From the NCBI GenBank assembly GCA_965237965.1, contig CBDEGT010000001.1, positions 124,001-188,000 on the forward strand: a stretch of 64,000 bases of DNA, in the 5' to 3' direction. The stretch comes from UBA2988 sp965237965. Its GTDB lineage: Bacteria; Gemmatimonadota; Gemmatimonadetes; Longimicrobiales; Gaopeijiaceae. A program made the translations under genes and the position numbers. Every line of letters starts with the position of its first letter. Positions within the stretch are counted from its first letter, which is position 1. Below are positions 34,706 through 43,277 of the stretch, one piece after another. The notes below the pieces were generated by a model. The model did no database searches. It worked only from the letters and a program-made list of their open reading frames with translations, and had not been told where the DNA came from.

Positions 34706-35449
34706 ATGGTGACCGACCTTCTGCCGGAGATCCGACTGCACGGCGACGTACCGCGCCACGTCGCCATCATCATGGACGGCAACGGTCGGTGGGCGCGCTC
34801 GAAGGGGCTTCCGCGGCAGGCGGGCCACCGTGAGGGAATGAAGGCTGTGCGCGAGGTGATCGAGGGCGCGGTCGATGCAGGGATCGAGATCCTGACCCTC
34901 TTCGCGTTTTCGACGGAGAACTGGCAACGGCCGCGGCTCGAAATCATGGCGCTCATGAGCCTGTTGGAGGTGTACGCCCGGCAGGAGCGCGACGAATTGA
35001 TCCGGCGAGGCGTCGAAGTGCATGTGCTCGGGGAGCTCGACCGCATCGATGGGGCCGCTCGCAGGGCGGTTGACGGCATTGTGAACGGGACCCGTGGGGG
35101 GTCCCGCTTGCGGGTCAATCTGATGATCTCCTACGGCGGCCGCGAGGAGATCGTCCGTGCGGCTCGCGTGTTGGCCGAGCGCGTGGCCTGCGGCGAGATG
35201 CGACCCGAGGAGATCGACGCTCTGACCTTCGGCGCTGAGCTGTTCACCGCGGAGCTGCCTGACCCGGATCTCCTCGTGCGCACGTCCGGCGAGTATCGGT
35301 TGAGCAATTTCCTCCTGTGGCAGCTTGCCTACACGGAGCTTCACATTACTCCGGTGCTGTGGCCCGACTTCACCCGGACGGACCTGTACCTGGCGGTGCG
35401 CAAGTACCAGCGACGAGAGCGTAGGTTCGGCCGCGTTCGTGCGGGCTGA
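34706..35449 (+). CDS. uppS: Undecaprenyl pyrophosphate synthase
   Basis: The cis-prenyltransferase signature HVAIIMDGNGRWARSKGLPR is present, with the substrate-binding Asp in MDGN, followed by GHREG and TLFAFSTENWQRP. The ending DLLVRTSGEYRLSNFLLWQ is equally typical. The 247-residue enzyme makes the C55 lipid carrier of peptidoglycan and other wall glycans. It is followed 17 bases later by cdsA. Confidence 0.98.
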   Translation: MVTDLLPEIRLHGDVPRHVAIIMDGNGRWARSKGLPRQAGHREGMKAVREVIEGAVDAGIEILTLFAFSTENWQRPRLEIMALMSLLEVYARQERDELIRRGVEVHVLGELDRIDGAARRAVDGIVNGTRGGSRLRVNLMISYGGREEIVRAARVLAERVACGEMRPEEIDALTFGAELFTAELPDPDLLVRTSGEYRLSNFLLWQLAYTELHITPVLWPDFTRTDLYLAVRKYQRRERRFGRVRAG

Positions 35450-35466
35450 GGGCGCGAGGCGAATCG

Positions 35467-36339
35467 GTGCGCCGCGAGCTCGGACAACGGCTACTGGTTG
35501 CTGCAGCCGGGATTCCCGCGGTCCTACTTGTGCTCTACGCGGGCGGATGGGTATTCGGGGCGGTGCTTGCCGCCGTGGCGGCGATCGCCAGCGGTGAGTT
35601 GTTCAGGCTTGCCGCAGCCGGAGGCGTTCGGCCCTATCATGCTCTCGGCATGGCAGCTTCCGGCGTGATCGTCCTGGTCGCCGCGTCGTTCTCGACCCTC
35701 TCCCGAGCGGCACCGGTGATGCTCGCCGTGCTCGTCGCCCTCGTGCTTGTCACGCTCGCTGCATCGGTCTGGCTGCGCTGGCCCGCCGGCTCGCCCCTAG
35801 GGTCCGTTGCCGTCACCGTGTTGGGGGCGATCTACGTCGGCTGTACCCTCGCGTTCGCGGTGTTTCTGCGAGACGTCGCTGCCCGCGCTCCGGAGCGGGC
35901 GAGCCTCGGTGCCGGGGTCGGTTTCGTGCTGCTCCCCCTGGTCGCGATCTGGGTCGGTGACAGCGCGGCCTACTTCGCCGGACGGGCATGGGGTCGTGCG
36001 AAACTCTTTCCTTCGGCGAGTCCGGGGAAGACCGTGGTGGGCGGGATCGCCGGGTTGATCGGGTCGGCGGTCGCGGGGGGTGCGGTTTCCGCCGTGGCGC
36101 TCGCCGAGTTACCCACCCTCCGGGTGTCGATCCCGATGGGGATCGTGATCGGCGCGGTGCTCGGCCTCACCGCGCCACTCGGTGACGTCGCCGTGTCGGT
36201 GCTCAAGCGCGAGGCCGGCGTGAAGGACTCGGGCCGTCTGCTGCCTGGGCACGGTGGTATTCTCGACCGTGTCGACTCGCTTCTGTTCGCGTTTCCCGTG
36301 GCGTATGGATTGCTCGTCCTGGCGGGGGTGATCGGGTGA
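35467..36339 (+). CDS. cdsA: Phosphatidate cytidylyltransferase (CDP-diglyceride synthase)
   Basis: About eight transmembrane helices are seen in 290 residues. The C-terminal signature LGDVAVSVLKREAGVKDSG, then LLPGHGGILDRVDSL, is the cdsA motif with the Asp residues that bind metal and CTP. The protein makes CDP-diacylglycerol in the inner membrane for all phospholipids. The GTG start at 35467 is 17 bases after uppS. dxr begins seven bases after its stop. Confidence 0.96.
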   Translation: MRRELGQRLLVAAAGIPAVLLVLYAGGWVFGAVLAAVAAIASGELFRLAAAGGVRPYHALGMAASGVIVLVAASFSTLSRAAPVMLAVLVALVLVTLAASVWLRWPAGSPLGSVAVTVLGAIYVGCTLAFAVFLRDVAARAPERASLGAGVGFVLLPLVAIWVGDSAAYFAGRAWGRAKLFPSASPGKTVVGGIAGLIGSAVAGGAVSAVALAELPTLRVSIPMGIVIGAVLGLTAPLGDVAVSVLKREAGVKDSGRLLPGHGGILDRVDSLLFAFPVAYGLLVLAGVIG

Positions 36340-36346
36340 GCGTCCG

Positions 36347-37546
36347 ATGAGCGAGACGACGAAGGCGCCTGTCCGCGTGGCGGTCCTCGGTTCGACCGGC
36401 TCTATCGGACGCAGCACGCTGGAGGTGATTCGCCGCCATCCAGGGCGTTTCCAGGTCGTCGCTCTCGCCGCTCACTGTGCGCTGGCCGAGGTGACGGAGC
36501 AAGTCTCCGCATTCAGTCCGCGCCGCGTCGTCGTTGCCGACGAAAGTGCGCTCGGCGCGACGGGCGACCTACCACCAGCGCGCTGGGAGTCCGGGTGGGA
36601 GGCGCTCCTCTCCGTCGCCTGCGACCCGGACGTGGACGTGGTCGTCAATGCGCTTGTCGGCGCGGCAGGCCTCGAACCGACGCTTGCAGCGCTTCGCTCA
36701 GGCAAGCGTCTGGCTCTGGCCAACAAGGAGTCTCTGGTGGCTGGAGGGCCACTTGTCCTCGAGGCTTCGCTCGCAGGTGGCGGGGCGCTCGTGCCGATCG
36801 ACAGCGAGCACTCGGCCATCCTCCAATGTCTGTCCGGAGCCGACCGTGGATGCGTGGCTCGCGTCGTGTTGACCGCTTCCGGAGGCCCGTTCCGCGGATG
36901 GAACCCGGACGCGCTCGAGGGCGTACGTCCTTCGGACGCGCTCCGTCATCCGACGTGGGAGATGGGCGCGAAGATCACGGTGGACTCGGCGACTCTGGCG
37001 AACAAGGCGCTCGAGGTGATCGAGGCTCACTTCCTGTACAGCCTCTCCTACGCGGCGATCGACGTCGTCGTCCATCCACAGTCCTTCATTCACTCGTTCG
37101 TCGAGTTCGTGGACGGGTCTGTGCTCGCCCAGATGGGATTTCCAAACATGGAATTGCCGATCTTGTACGCGCTCAGCCATCCCACGCGCGTAGAGGATGC
37201 ACATCTGCGCACCTTCGATCCGGTTCGCACACCGACTCTCACGTTCGAGGCCGTGGACCGCGATCTGTTCCCGCTCTTCGGGCTGGGGGTGGCGGCCGGA
37301 CAGGCCGGTGGGACTGCTCCAGCGGTCTTCAACGCTGCCAACGAGGTGGCCGTCGAGGCGTTCCTGAAGGAGCGAATCGGGTTCCTCGAGATCCGCTCCG
37401 TGGTGGAGGCGGCCCTCGACGAGCACCGGTCGCGTCCCGTCCGCGAAGTTGCGGACGTGCTCGAGGCCGACCGCTCTGCGCGCGCTTCGGCGCGCCGGGT
37501 CGTTGGGCGGATCGCAGGACGTGCTTCCACGGGAGCCGGCGCGTGA
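36347..37546 (+). CDS. dxr: 1-deoxy-D-xylulose-5-phosphate reductoisomerase
   Basis: The 399-residue product has the NADPH motif GSTGSIGRSTLEVI, NKESLVAGG, the metal-binding and active-site region PIDSEHSAI, and the ASGGPFRG loop with NPDALEGVRPSDALRHPTWEMG (split). It performs the committed step of the MEP isoprenoid pathway and is the target of fosmidomycin. Its stop overlaps the rseP start by four bases (GTGA). Confidence 0.98.
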   Translation: MSETTKAPVRVAVLGSTGSIGRSTLEVIRRHPGRFQVVALAAHCALAEVTEQVSAFSPRRVVVADESALGATGDLPPARWESGWEALLSVACDPDVDVVVNALVGAAGLEPTLAALRSGKRLALANKESLVAGGPLVLEASLAGGGALVPIDSEHSAILQCLSGADRGCVARVVLTASGGPFRGWNPDALEGVRPSDALRHPTWEMGAKITVDSATLANKALEVIEAHFLYSLSYAAIDVVVHPQSFIHSFVEFVDGSVLAQMGFPNMELPILYALSHPTRVEDAHLRTFDPVRTPTLTFEAVDRDLFPLFGLGVAAGQAGGTAPAVFNAANEVAVEAFLKERIGFLEIRSVVEAALDEHRSRPVREVADVLEADRSARASARRVVGRIAGRASTGAGA

Positions 37547-38901
37547 CCGTCCTCGCCACGATTGTTGTCCTGGGCGTGCTGATTCTGGTGCACGAGCTGG
37601 GACATTTCCTGGCTGCGAAATCGGTCGGCGTCGAGGTGCAGCGCTTCTCGATCGGGCTCGGTCCGCGGGTCTTTGGCTTCCGACGGGGCGAGACCGAGTA
37701 CGTGCTTTCGCTCGTTCCGCTCGGAGGCTACGTGAAGATGGGCGGGATGGGCGATGAGGTTATGGAGAAGCTCGAGGGCGGTGCTGGCGAGGGGGGGCGG
37801 GCTCCATCGGTCCGCGACTTCGACGCCAAGCCGCTATGGGCCCGCGCTTTCGTGATCTCTGCGGGCGTGATCATGAACATGTTGTTCGCGTTTGCCGTGT
37901 ACACCGCAGTGATCGGGGTCTGGGGCGTACCCGAGCCGAGCAGCACGCGGATTGGTCTGGTGCGAGGGGTCACGCTTCCAGCCGGTACGGAGGCGCTTGA
38001 GACGCTACCGATCGGCGGCGCCGTCGTACGCGTCGGCGATCGTGTCGTCGAGACCTGGGGGGACGTGACCGAAGCGCTCTCCGTGTTACCGGCGGGTCCA
38101 ACTGAGATCGTAACGCGTGATCCGGATGCCTCCGTCCTTGTGGATCTCCCGGCCGACGAACGTGCCCGGTCCGCGCTGGTCGGTTCTCTGCGGGTCTGGC
38201 TGGACGCGAGCCTGGGCGCGGTGGAGCCTGCTTCGCCCGCAGATCGCGGCGACCTTCGGGCGGGTGACCGAGTCTTGGCTGTCGACGGTGAACCGGTGGC
38301 CAGCTGGGACGAATTCGTGGAGCTGATCCAGGCCAGGCCTGACCAGCGCGTCGAGTTGACGCTCCAGCGCGAGAATGGACGGCTGGTCCGGGCGGTGACC
38401 CCAGAGGCACGACAGGAGACCGATCCGGTGACCGGGGAGCAGCGCACGGTCGGTAGGATCGGGGTCTACTTCGCGATGGGGGAGCTTTCCTATCAGGAGG
38501 TCGGTCTTGTGGACGCTGTCCGTATCGGTGCGCGGGAAACGGTCTCCACCACAGCCCTAATCCTCGGCTTCCTCCGTCAACTCTTCACCGGAGACATCTC
38601 TCCGCGGTCGCTCGGGAGTATCGTTACCATCGGCGAGGCGTCCGGTCAGGCCGCTGCGGCGGGGTTCGAGATGTTTCTCAACTTCATCGCGCTCTTCAGC
38701 ATCAACCTCGCGGTTCTCAACCTACTGCCCATCCCGGTGCTGGACGGCGGGCACCTCCTCTTCCTCCTGATCGAGGCAGTGCGTGGGCGTGCGCTCACGG
38801 TCGAGCAGCGGCTGCGGTGGTCGAACGTGGGGTTCGTGATCGTCATGGGCATCATGATCTGGGCGCTCTCGAACGACTTCCTCAGACTCTTCGATCTCTA
38901 G
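37543..38901 (+). CDS. rseP: RseP-like site-2 membrane zinc metalloprotease
   Basis: The 452-residue intramembrane protease has the zinc motif HELGH (H17, E18, H21) in the first helix and the third zinc ligand in LLPIPVLDGGHLLF near the C-terminus. A PDZ domain lies between them (VEPASPADRGDLRAGDRVLAVDGEP). RseP cuts anti-sigma factors and signal-peptide remnants. The GTG start overlaps the dxr stop. The frame is open far upstream, but that part is antisense to no homologue and lies inside dxr, so it is not coding. Confidence 0.95.
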   Translation: MTVLATIVVLGVLILVHELGHFLAAKSVGVEVQRFSIGLGPRVFGFRRGETEYVLSLVPLGGYVKMGGMGDEVMEKLEGGAGEGGRAPSVRDFDAKPLWARAFVISAGVIMNMLFAFAVYTAVIGVWGVPEPSSTRIGLVRGVTLPAGTEALETLPIGGAVVRVGDRVVETWGDVTEALSVLPAGPTEIVTRDPDASVLVDLPADERARSALVGSLRVWLDASLGAVEPASPADRGDLRAGDRVLAVDGEPVASWDEFVELIQARPDQRVELTLQRENGRLVRAVTPEARQETDPVTGEQRTVGRIGVYFAMGELSYQEVGLVDAVRIGARETVSTTALILGFLRQLFTGDISPRSLGSIVTIGEASGQAAAAGFEMFLNFIALFSINLAVLNLLPIPVLDGGHLLFLLIEAVRGRALTVEQRLRWSNVGFVIVMGIMIWALSNDFLRLFDL

Positions 38902-38949
38902 GGACCGTTCGAAGCTCTGACGCCCGAGCGTCTCCGCGACGATCGTCGT

Positions 38950-39771
38950 CTAGAGGAAGCTGAGTTGCTCCGGCCCGCAACGTCGGCGGAGTGCTTCGAC
39001 GTCCAGCCAGGGGCCGGGTGCGTCCTGCCGGGCCACGTCCAACCACCCGCGCCATCCCCGCTGGCGTAAGGCGCTTTCCACCACGTCCCGGGCGAGTGCC
39101 GGGTGGTTGCACTCCACGGAAAGGTGTGCGAGCAGAACACCCGCCAACCGGGGATGGAGCAGCTCGGTCGCGAATCGAGCCGCCGCGTGATTGGAGAGGT
39201 GCCCGTGGCTCGAGGATATGCGCGCTTTCACCGACCACGGATACGGCCCGACGCGGAGCATCAGCTCGTCGTGGTTGGCCTCGAGCATCAGGAAGTCGCA
39301 CCTGGACAGTGCGTGGCGAACGCCCGCGGTGGGTCTGCCCAGATCGGTCGCGATCCCGAGCCGTGTTCCATTGGCCAGGTCCACGAGGGCGATCCCCACC
39401 GGATCGGCTGCATCATGAGCCGTGAGAAAAGGCTCGACGCGGAGGTTCCCGAGACAAAAGGGTCGTGCGACCCTGTATGGGTGTGTGGGCTCGTCGCCGC
39501 GGAACAAGCCACTACAGGCGGCGAGGGTTCGCTCGGTGAGGTGCACGGGCGTGCCGTGTCGCCGCGCGAACACACCGACCCCTCGGGTGTGATCACCGTG
39601 ATCGTGGGTGATTACGATCGCGTCGATCGTGGCCGGGTCCACACCCGCGGAGCCCAGCCTCTGCTCGAGGTTCCTCGCGCTGAAGCCCGCATCCACGAGG
39701 ACTCGGGTCCCTTCGGCCTCCACCAGGACCGCGTTTCCCGAGCTTCCGCTTCCTAAGCAGCAGAGCCTCAT
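38950..39771 (-). CDS. MBL-fold metallo-hydrolase (WalJ/YycJ-like)
   Basis: This 273-residue metallo-beta-lactamase-fold protein has THDHGDH (H56, H58, D60, H61) and later metal ligands HDAADP and SHGHLSNH. The opening CLGSGSSGNAVLVE is typical of YycJ/WalJ, an exonuclease-like protein linked to cell-wall and division control. Start ATG 39771 overlaps the stop of the GlmU-like gene by four bases (ATGA), which confirms it and places this gene last in the minus operon. Confidence 0.87.
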   Translation of the reverse strand: MRLCCLGSGSSGNAVLVEAEGTRVLVDAGFSARNLEQRLGSAGVDPATIDAIVITHDHGDHTRGVGVFARRHGTPVHLTERTLAACSGLFRGDEPTHPYRVARPFCLGNLRVEPFLTAHDAADPVGIALVDLANGTRLGIATDLGRPTAGVRHALSRCDFLMLEANHDELMLRVGPYPWSVKARISSSHGHLSNHAAARFATELLHPRLAGVLLAHLSVECNHPALARDVVESALRQRGWRGWLDVARQDAPGPWLDVEALRRRCGPEQLSFL

Positions 39772-41042
39772 CGCTGGCGACGACCCTCCCCCGGTGGGGT
39801 CTCCGGCCTCGACCACTCCGTCCCGAATCCCGCCACCGTCGGAGTCTGTCCAGCTCGTGACCGCTCGGCGATGCGGGTTAGCACCCGACGCATTCCGTCG
39901 GTCAGCTCGACACCCCGGCGGCGCATCGCGAGTTCGGCGGTAGCCAGGAAGCGATCCAGCCGGTATTCGACCAGTTCGACTCCCTCGCCCCAGGAGAAGG
40001 GTGGTACATACGCAGGAGGGACCTTCCCGCCGAAGATGTTGCTGGCAGCGCCGATCACGGTGCCCGTGTTCAGCAGCGTGCCGATTCCAGTCTTGACGTG
40101 ATCACCCAGGAAGGCGCCGCACTTGAGCAGTCCGGTGTCGACCTCGCCGTCGGCGAGCCGAAGCCGGATCGACCCGTACGTGTTCTTGAGATCGCTGTTG
40201 GTCGTGCCGGCGCCCAGATTCACCCACCGGCCGAGCACCGCATGACCCAGGTGTCCATCGTGGGCCTTATTCGAGTAGCCCAGGATCACCGAGTCGGAAA
40301 CCTCGCCGCGTACTTTGCAGGCGGGCCCGATCGACGAGCTGCCGACCTGGCCTCCAAGCACGGTCGAGCCGGGTCCGAGGTACAAGGGTCCGGTGATACG
40401 GGCCGGAGCCTCCACGCGCGCGTCATGGTCGAGCCATATGGGACCCGCCCGTGTGTCCAGAACGGCCCCGGGCTCGATCACGGCCCGTTCGCTGAGGAGC
40501 ACGCGGTGGTCGCCGATCAGGTGGACGTCGGTGAGCTGGAAAGCGTCGTTGCCCGGATGGCCGTGATCGATGTCGGCGGCGGTCCGGGCCGCGTTCTTCG
40601 CCATCAGCTCCCAAGGACGTCCCAGAATCTCGCCGCGCAGTTTGAGCCGATCGCCGCTGTCTGCTTGAGGGTGGGCGAGGCGATCGGGGCCCGGCGCGGG
40701 AGCGCCAGCGGGTACGAGCCAACCGGCCACCCGGCCGTCCAGGTACAACGTCGTGGGCCCGGTTGGCGGCGGACCTCCCAGGGGCTCGAGCACCGCACGC
40801 GCAGACAGGAAGAGCCGATCGTGGTCAGGGTCGCCGGCCCCATCGAGCTGCGGCGGGGACCCCGGCTCGTCGAACCCAGCGAGGTGCGGGGCTCCAAGAT
40901 AACCCGAGACGGCGCACCCGAGAGCCCGCTCGGCGCGCTCGCGTAGCGAGAGGGTGCCGTAGAGCATCTCTCCTACCGGGCGGGTTTCGACGAACGGCGT
41001 CCACGCTAGCGCCTCGTGATCGTGAAACAGGAAGAGCTTCAC
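39768..41042 (-). CDS. GlmU-like sugar nucleotidyltransferase/acyltransferase (alternative GlmU type)
   Basis: The 424-residue protein has an unusual N-terminal domain, followed after LMAKNA by a left-handed beta-helix with hexapeptide repeats. These repeats read as alternating I/V/L and small residues: ITGPLYLGPGSTVLGGQVG, KVRGEVSDSVILGYSNKAHD and others. The layout matches the 'alternative' GlmU type known from Bacteroidota. It would have UDP-GlcNAc diphosphorylase plus acetyltransferase activity for wall or LPS precursors. The start is GTG 41042, five bases after the manC-like stop. Exact activity is not proven. Confidence 0.8.
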   Translation of the reverse strand: MKLFLFHDHEALAWTPFVETRPVGEMLYGTLSLRERAERALGCAVSGYLGAPHLAGFDEPGSPPQLDGAGDPDHDRLFLSARAVLEPLGGPPPTGPTTLYLDGRVAGWLVPAGAPAPGPDRLAHPQADSGDRLKLRGEILGRPWELMAKNAARTAADIDHGHPGNDAFQLTDVHLIGDHRVLLSERAVIEPGAVLDTRAGPIWLDHDARVEAPARITGPLYLGPGSTVLGGQVGSSSIGPACKVRGEVSDSVILGYSNKAHDGHLGHAVLGRWVNLGAGTTNSDLKNTYGSIRLRLADGEVDTGLLKCGAFLGDHVKTGIGTLLNTGTVIGAASNIFGGKVPPAYVPPFSWGEGVELVEYRLDRFLATAELAMRRRGVELTDGMRRVLTRIAERSRAGQTPTVAGFGTEWSRPETPPGEGRRQR

Positions 41043-41047
41043 GCAGC

Positions 41048-42133
41048 CTACCCGGGCGTGTGTCGTAGGTGTTCTGGGAGTTGGTCCAGAAGGCGCTTGA
41101 GGTCCGGCGCCAGGTCCCGCCTCATGACCAACGTGGTGCCCGCCGTCTTCACAGCCACGACGTCGTCGAGCCCCCAGACGACCAGGGTGCCGTCCTCGGC
41201 GTAGACCACGTTGTCGGAGCCGTCTACGACTTGGCCGGTGCCCACGACTACATTCTCTCCCTCGGCCGCCCCACGGGCTCGCGCCAGTCCCTCCCAGCTG
41301 CCTACGTCGTCCCATCGGAAGGGGGCCACGATCGCTGCGATCCGAGACGAACGCTCGAGCACCGCTTCGTCCACCGTCGCCGCTTCGGCTTCGCCGAAAA
41401 AGGCACTCGGATTCCCCGCCTCCAGGTGCCGGAGCGCGCCCGCGATGCCCGAGGCATGGCGGGCGAGCTCTTCCAGGAAGACATCGGCACGCCACGCGAA
41501 GATACCACTGTTCCAGAGGTAGCCTTGGCCGATCAGCTGTTCGGCTCTGTCGCGGTCCGGTTTCTCGTGGAAGGAGGTCACGCGGAAGGCGGGGACGTCG
41601 CCGACTGCCTCGAGCCCTTCCCCCGGCTTGATGTATCCGTAGGCTGTCTCCGGGCGGGTCGGTTCGATTCCGATGGTGACCAGCGCACGCTCGCGATCGG
41701 CGAGGGCTGCCGCTGCCAACGCGCCTTTCACGAAGGCGTCGGTGGTTTGGATCGCGTGATCGGCGTGGAGGGAGAGGAGCACGGCCTCGGGATCCGCGCG
41801 GGCCGCTTGCCAGGCGGCCCATGCGAGAGCCGGCCCGGTCCCACGCGCCTGCGGCTCTATCCAGAAGGCGTCGGCTGTGAGGTCCGGGAGAACGGAGCGG
41901 ATCGCCGTCACCAAGCGCTCGCCGGCGAGGATCCGCATTCTGGAGTCGGAGGTCAGCGCCCGGGCTCGATCGACCGTATCGGCGACGAGGGGCCTAGGAC
42001 CGGCGAGAGGGAGCAGCTGCTTGGGGCGCGTTGGAGTGCTCACCGGCCAAAAGCGGGATCCGATGCCGCCGGCCAGAACGGTAACCCAGAGGTGGGGGTC
42101 AGCTCTGGTCGAGGATCTCGTCGATGCGGGCAA
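41048..42133 (-). CDS. Mannose-1-phosphate guanylyltransferase
   Basis: The 361-residue ManC-type nucleotidyltransferase has TVLAGGIGSRFWPVSTPTRPKQ (signature with the GTP loop and catalytic Arg/Lys, split here), SFHEKPDRD and GYLWNSGIFAW. It makes GDP-mannose for polysaccharides or glycoproteins. It has no C-terminal isomerase domain, so it is the monofunctional form. The ATG at 42133 overlaps the response-regulator end by 35 bases, and no shorter start fits the signature. It is in an operon with the GlmU-like gene. Confidence 0.92.
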   Translation of the reverse strand: MPASTRSSTRADPHLWVTVLAGGIGSRFWPVSTPTRPKQLLPLAGPRPLVADTVDRARALTSDSRMRILAGERLVTAIRSVLPDLTADAFWIEPQARGTGPALAWAAWQAARADPEAVLLSLHADHAIQTTDAFVKGALAAAALADRERALVTIGIEPTRPETAYGYIKPGEGLEAVGDVPAFRVTSFHEKPDRDRAEQLIGQGYLWNSGIFAWRADVFLEELARHASGIAGALRHLEAGNPSAFFGEAEAATVDEAVLERSSRIAAIVAPFRWDDVGSWEGLARARGAAEGENVVVGTGQVVDGSDNVVYAEDGTLVVWGLDDVVAVKTAGTTLVMRRDLAPDLKRLLDQLPEHLRHTPG

Positions 42134-42500
42134 GCAGCTTCTTCGGGCTGAAGGGCTTCGTCACGAAGTCGTGGGCGCCCAGATCGAACGCCTCGTCCCG
42201 ATCGGCGTCTTGCCCCTTGGCGGTGAGAATGACGACCGGTACTTCCCGCCGATGTTCAAGCCCCCGCATGCGGTCGAGTACCTCGAGCCCAGTGGCTCCC
42301 GGCATCATGAGGTCCAAGAGCACGAGAGCGTATCCGCCCCCGCCTTCAAGATGCTCGAGCGCCGTCGTGCCGTCGGGGACGGAGTCCACCTCGAACGAGG
42401 CGGCCTCGAGCAGGATGGTCAGAACCCGACGGATATGAGGCTCGTCGTCCGCCACCAGGATCCGTCCGCGAACGGACCCATTGGAAGCCGGTTCGACCAT
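42099..42500 (-). CDS. Single-domain response regulator
   Basis: The 133-residue product is a bare CheY-like receiver: acidic pocket ADDE, phosphorylation site D63 in LVLLDLMMPG, T93 in ILTAKGQ and K115 in VTKPFSPK. No output domain follows. ATG 42500 is chosen because a promoter lies at 42541-42569 and GGAGGAG precedes the ATG at 12 bases. It starts the manC-GlmU-MBL operon and may control that pathway through protein contact. The serS-adjacent kinase (44589) is one possible partner. Confidence 0.9.
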   Translation of the reverse strand: MVEPASNGSVRGRILVADDEPHIRRVLTILLEAASFEVDSVPDGTTALEHLEGGGGYALVLLDLMMPGATGLEVLDRMRGLEHRREVPVVILTAKGQDADRDEAFDLGAHDFVTKPFSPKKLLARIDEILDQS

Positions 42501-42540
42501 AGTCGTGCGTGCTCCTCCCCCGACCGTTCCGAGGGCGCGG

Positions 42541-42569
42541 AACCTACCCGGCCGGTGGGGTAAAGTCAA
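42541..42569 (-). promoter_or_regulatory. Sigma-70-type promoter of the minus-strand sugar-nucleotide operon
   Basis: On the minus strand TTGACT (42569-42564) is followed after 17 bases by TAGGTT (42546-42541), matching five of six at -35 and the key T, A and final T at -10. The start of transcription would be near 42534, about 34 bases before the response-regulator ATG. Confidence 0.65.
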
Positions 42570-42701
42570 GAAATCACGAGCTTTCCGGGATCGTGCTTGG
42601 CCCGGGACCGCACGGCGTTACCAAGTTTCCGGCGCGCTTCGGAAGCATACTTTTTTTTGGGTTCCATGCCCGCACTCTCCCCGTCGATCGGCCCAACTTG
42701 C

Positions 42702-43262
42702 ATGGTGCGTGCCCGACGCCTCGCTGGGCTCCTGATCGTACCCGTTCTTGCGGCGTGCAGCGAGGATCCGTTCACGATCAACTGGACCGCTTCGCCGGAC
42801 ACGGCGGAAGTGTATTCCCTGGTCCGGCCCGAGCTCGACCTCTTCTCTGCCTTCAGTTTCGTTCAGCGCACTCCGGTGCGCATCGAGAGATCGGGAGCCA
42901 CGGACCGGTGGGACGTGGCGGTCGACACGCGGGAGGGAGGGCTCGTGCTGCTTCCCCCCGGTGCGCTGGGAATCTCGTCACGAGCCCGGGTGACGGAACT
43001 CGCGGGTCTTGCGTTTGCCGACGTCCTGGAGGCTCCCCTGGACACGTTGCTCTACACGGCCTCCGAGCCCGTGCAGCTGCGCCTCCACAGCACCTACGTC
43101 GTGCGTACGGGCGCACGCGGCCAGTCGTTTGGAACGGCCTGCTCGTTCTACGCCAAGCTCGAGCCGCTCGTGATCGACGTCCCGTCCGGCCTCGTCCGGT
43201 TCGTTTTCGACGCCAGCCCGTCGTGCAACGACCGTGGCCTGGTGCCGCCGGGCGGAAGCTGA
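42702..43262 (+). CDS. Predicted lipoprotein of unknown function
   Basis: The 186-residue protein has a classical lipoprotein signal (RRLAGLLIVPVLAAC, then Ser-Glu-Asp). After the lipid-modified Cys comes a beta-rich domain without recognisable family motifs; two Cys near the end (C164 and C179 by this start) could form a disulfide. ATG 42702 is used; ATG 42666 is also in frame. The gene is transcribed away from the minus operon and lies 15 bases before serS, so it may be cotranscribed. Asp follows the lipobox at +3, not at +2, so transfer to the outer membrane is expected. Confidence 0.7.
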   Translation: MVRARRLAGLLIVPVLAACSEDPFTINWTASPDTAEVYSLVRPELDLFSAFSFVQRTPVRIERSGATDRWDVAVDTREGGLVLLPPGALGISSRARVTELAGLAFADVLEAPLDTLLYTASEPVQLRLHSTYVVRTGARGQSFGTACSFYAKLEPLVIDVPSGLVRFVFDASPSCNDRGLVPPGGS

Positions 43263-43277
43263 CCAGTCCGTTTCCGG

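Noticed and set aside
36595..37542. Upstream extension of rseP through dxr
   Set aside because: The extension translates dxr in a wrong frame; the GTG at 37543 overlaps the dxr stop and starts at the HELGH helix.
42651..42658. Run of eight T upstream of the lipoprotein gene, considered as a terminator
   Set aside because: Only a weak stem precedes it, and no plus-strand gene lies upstream that would need termination.
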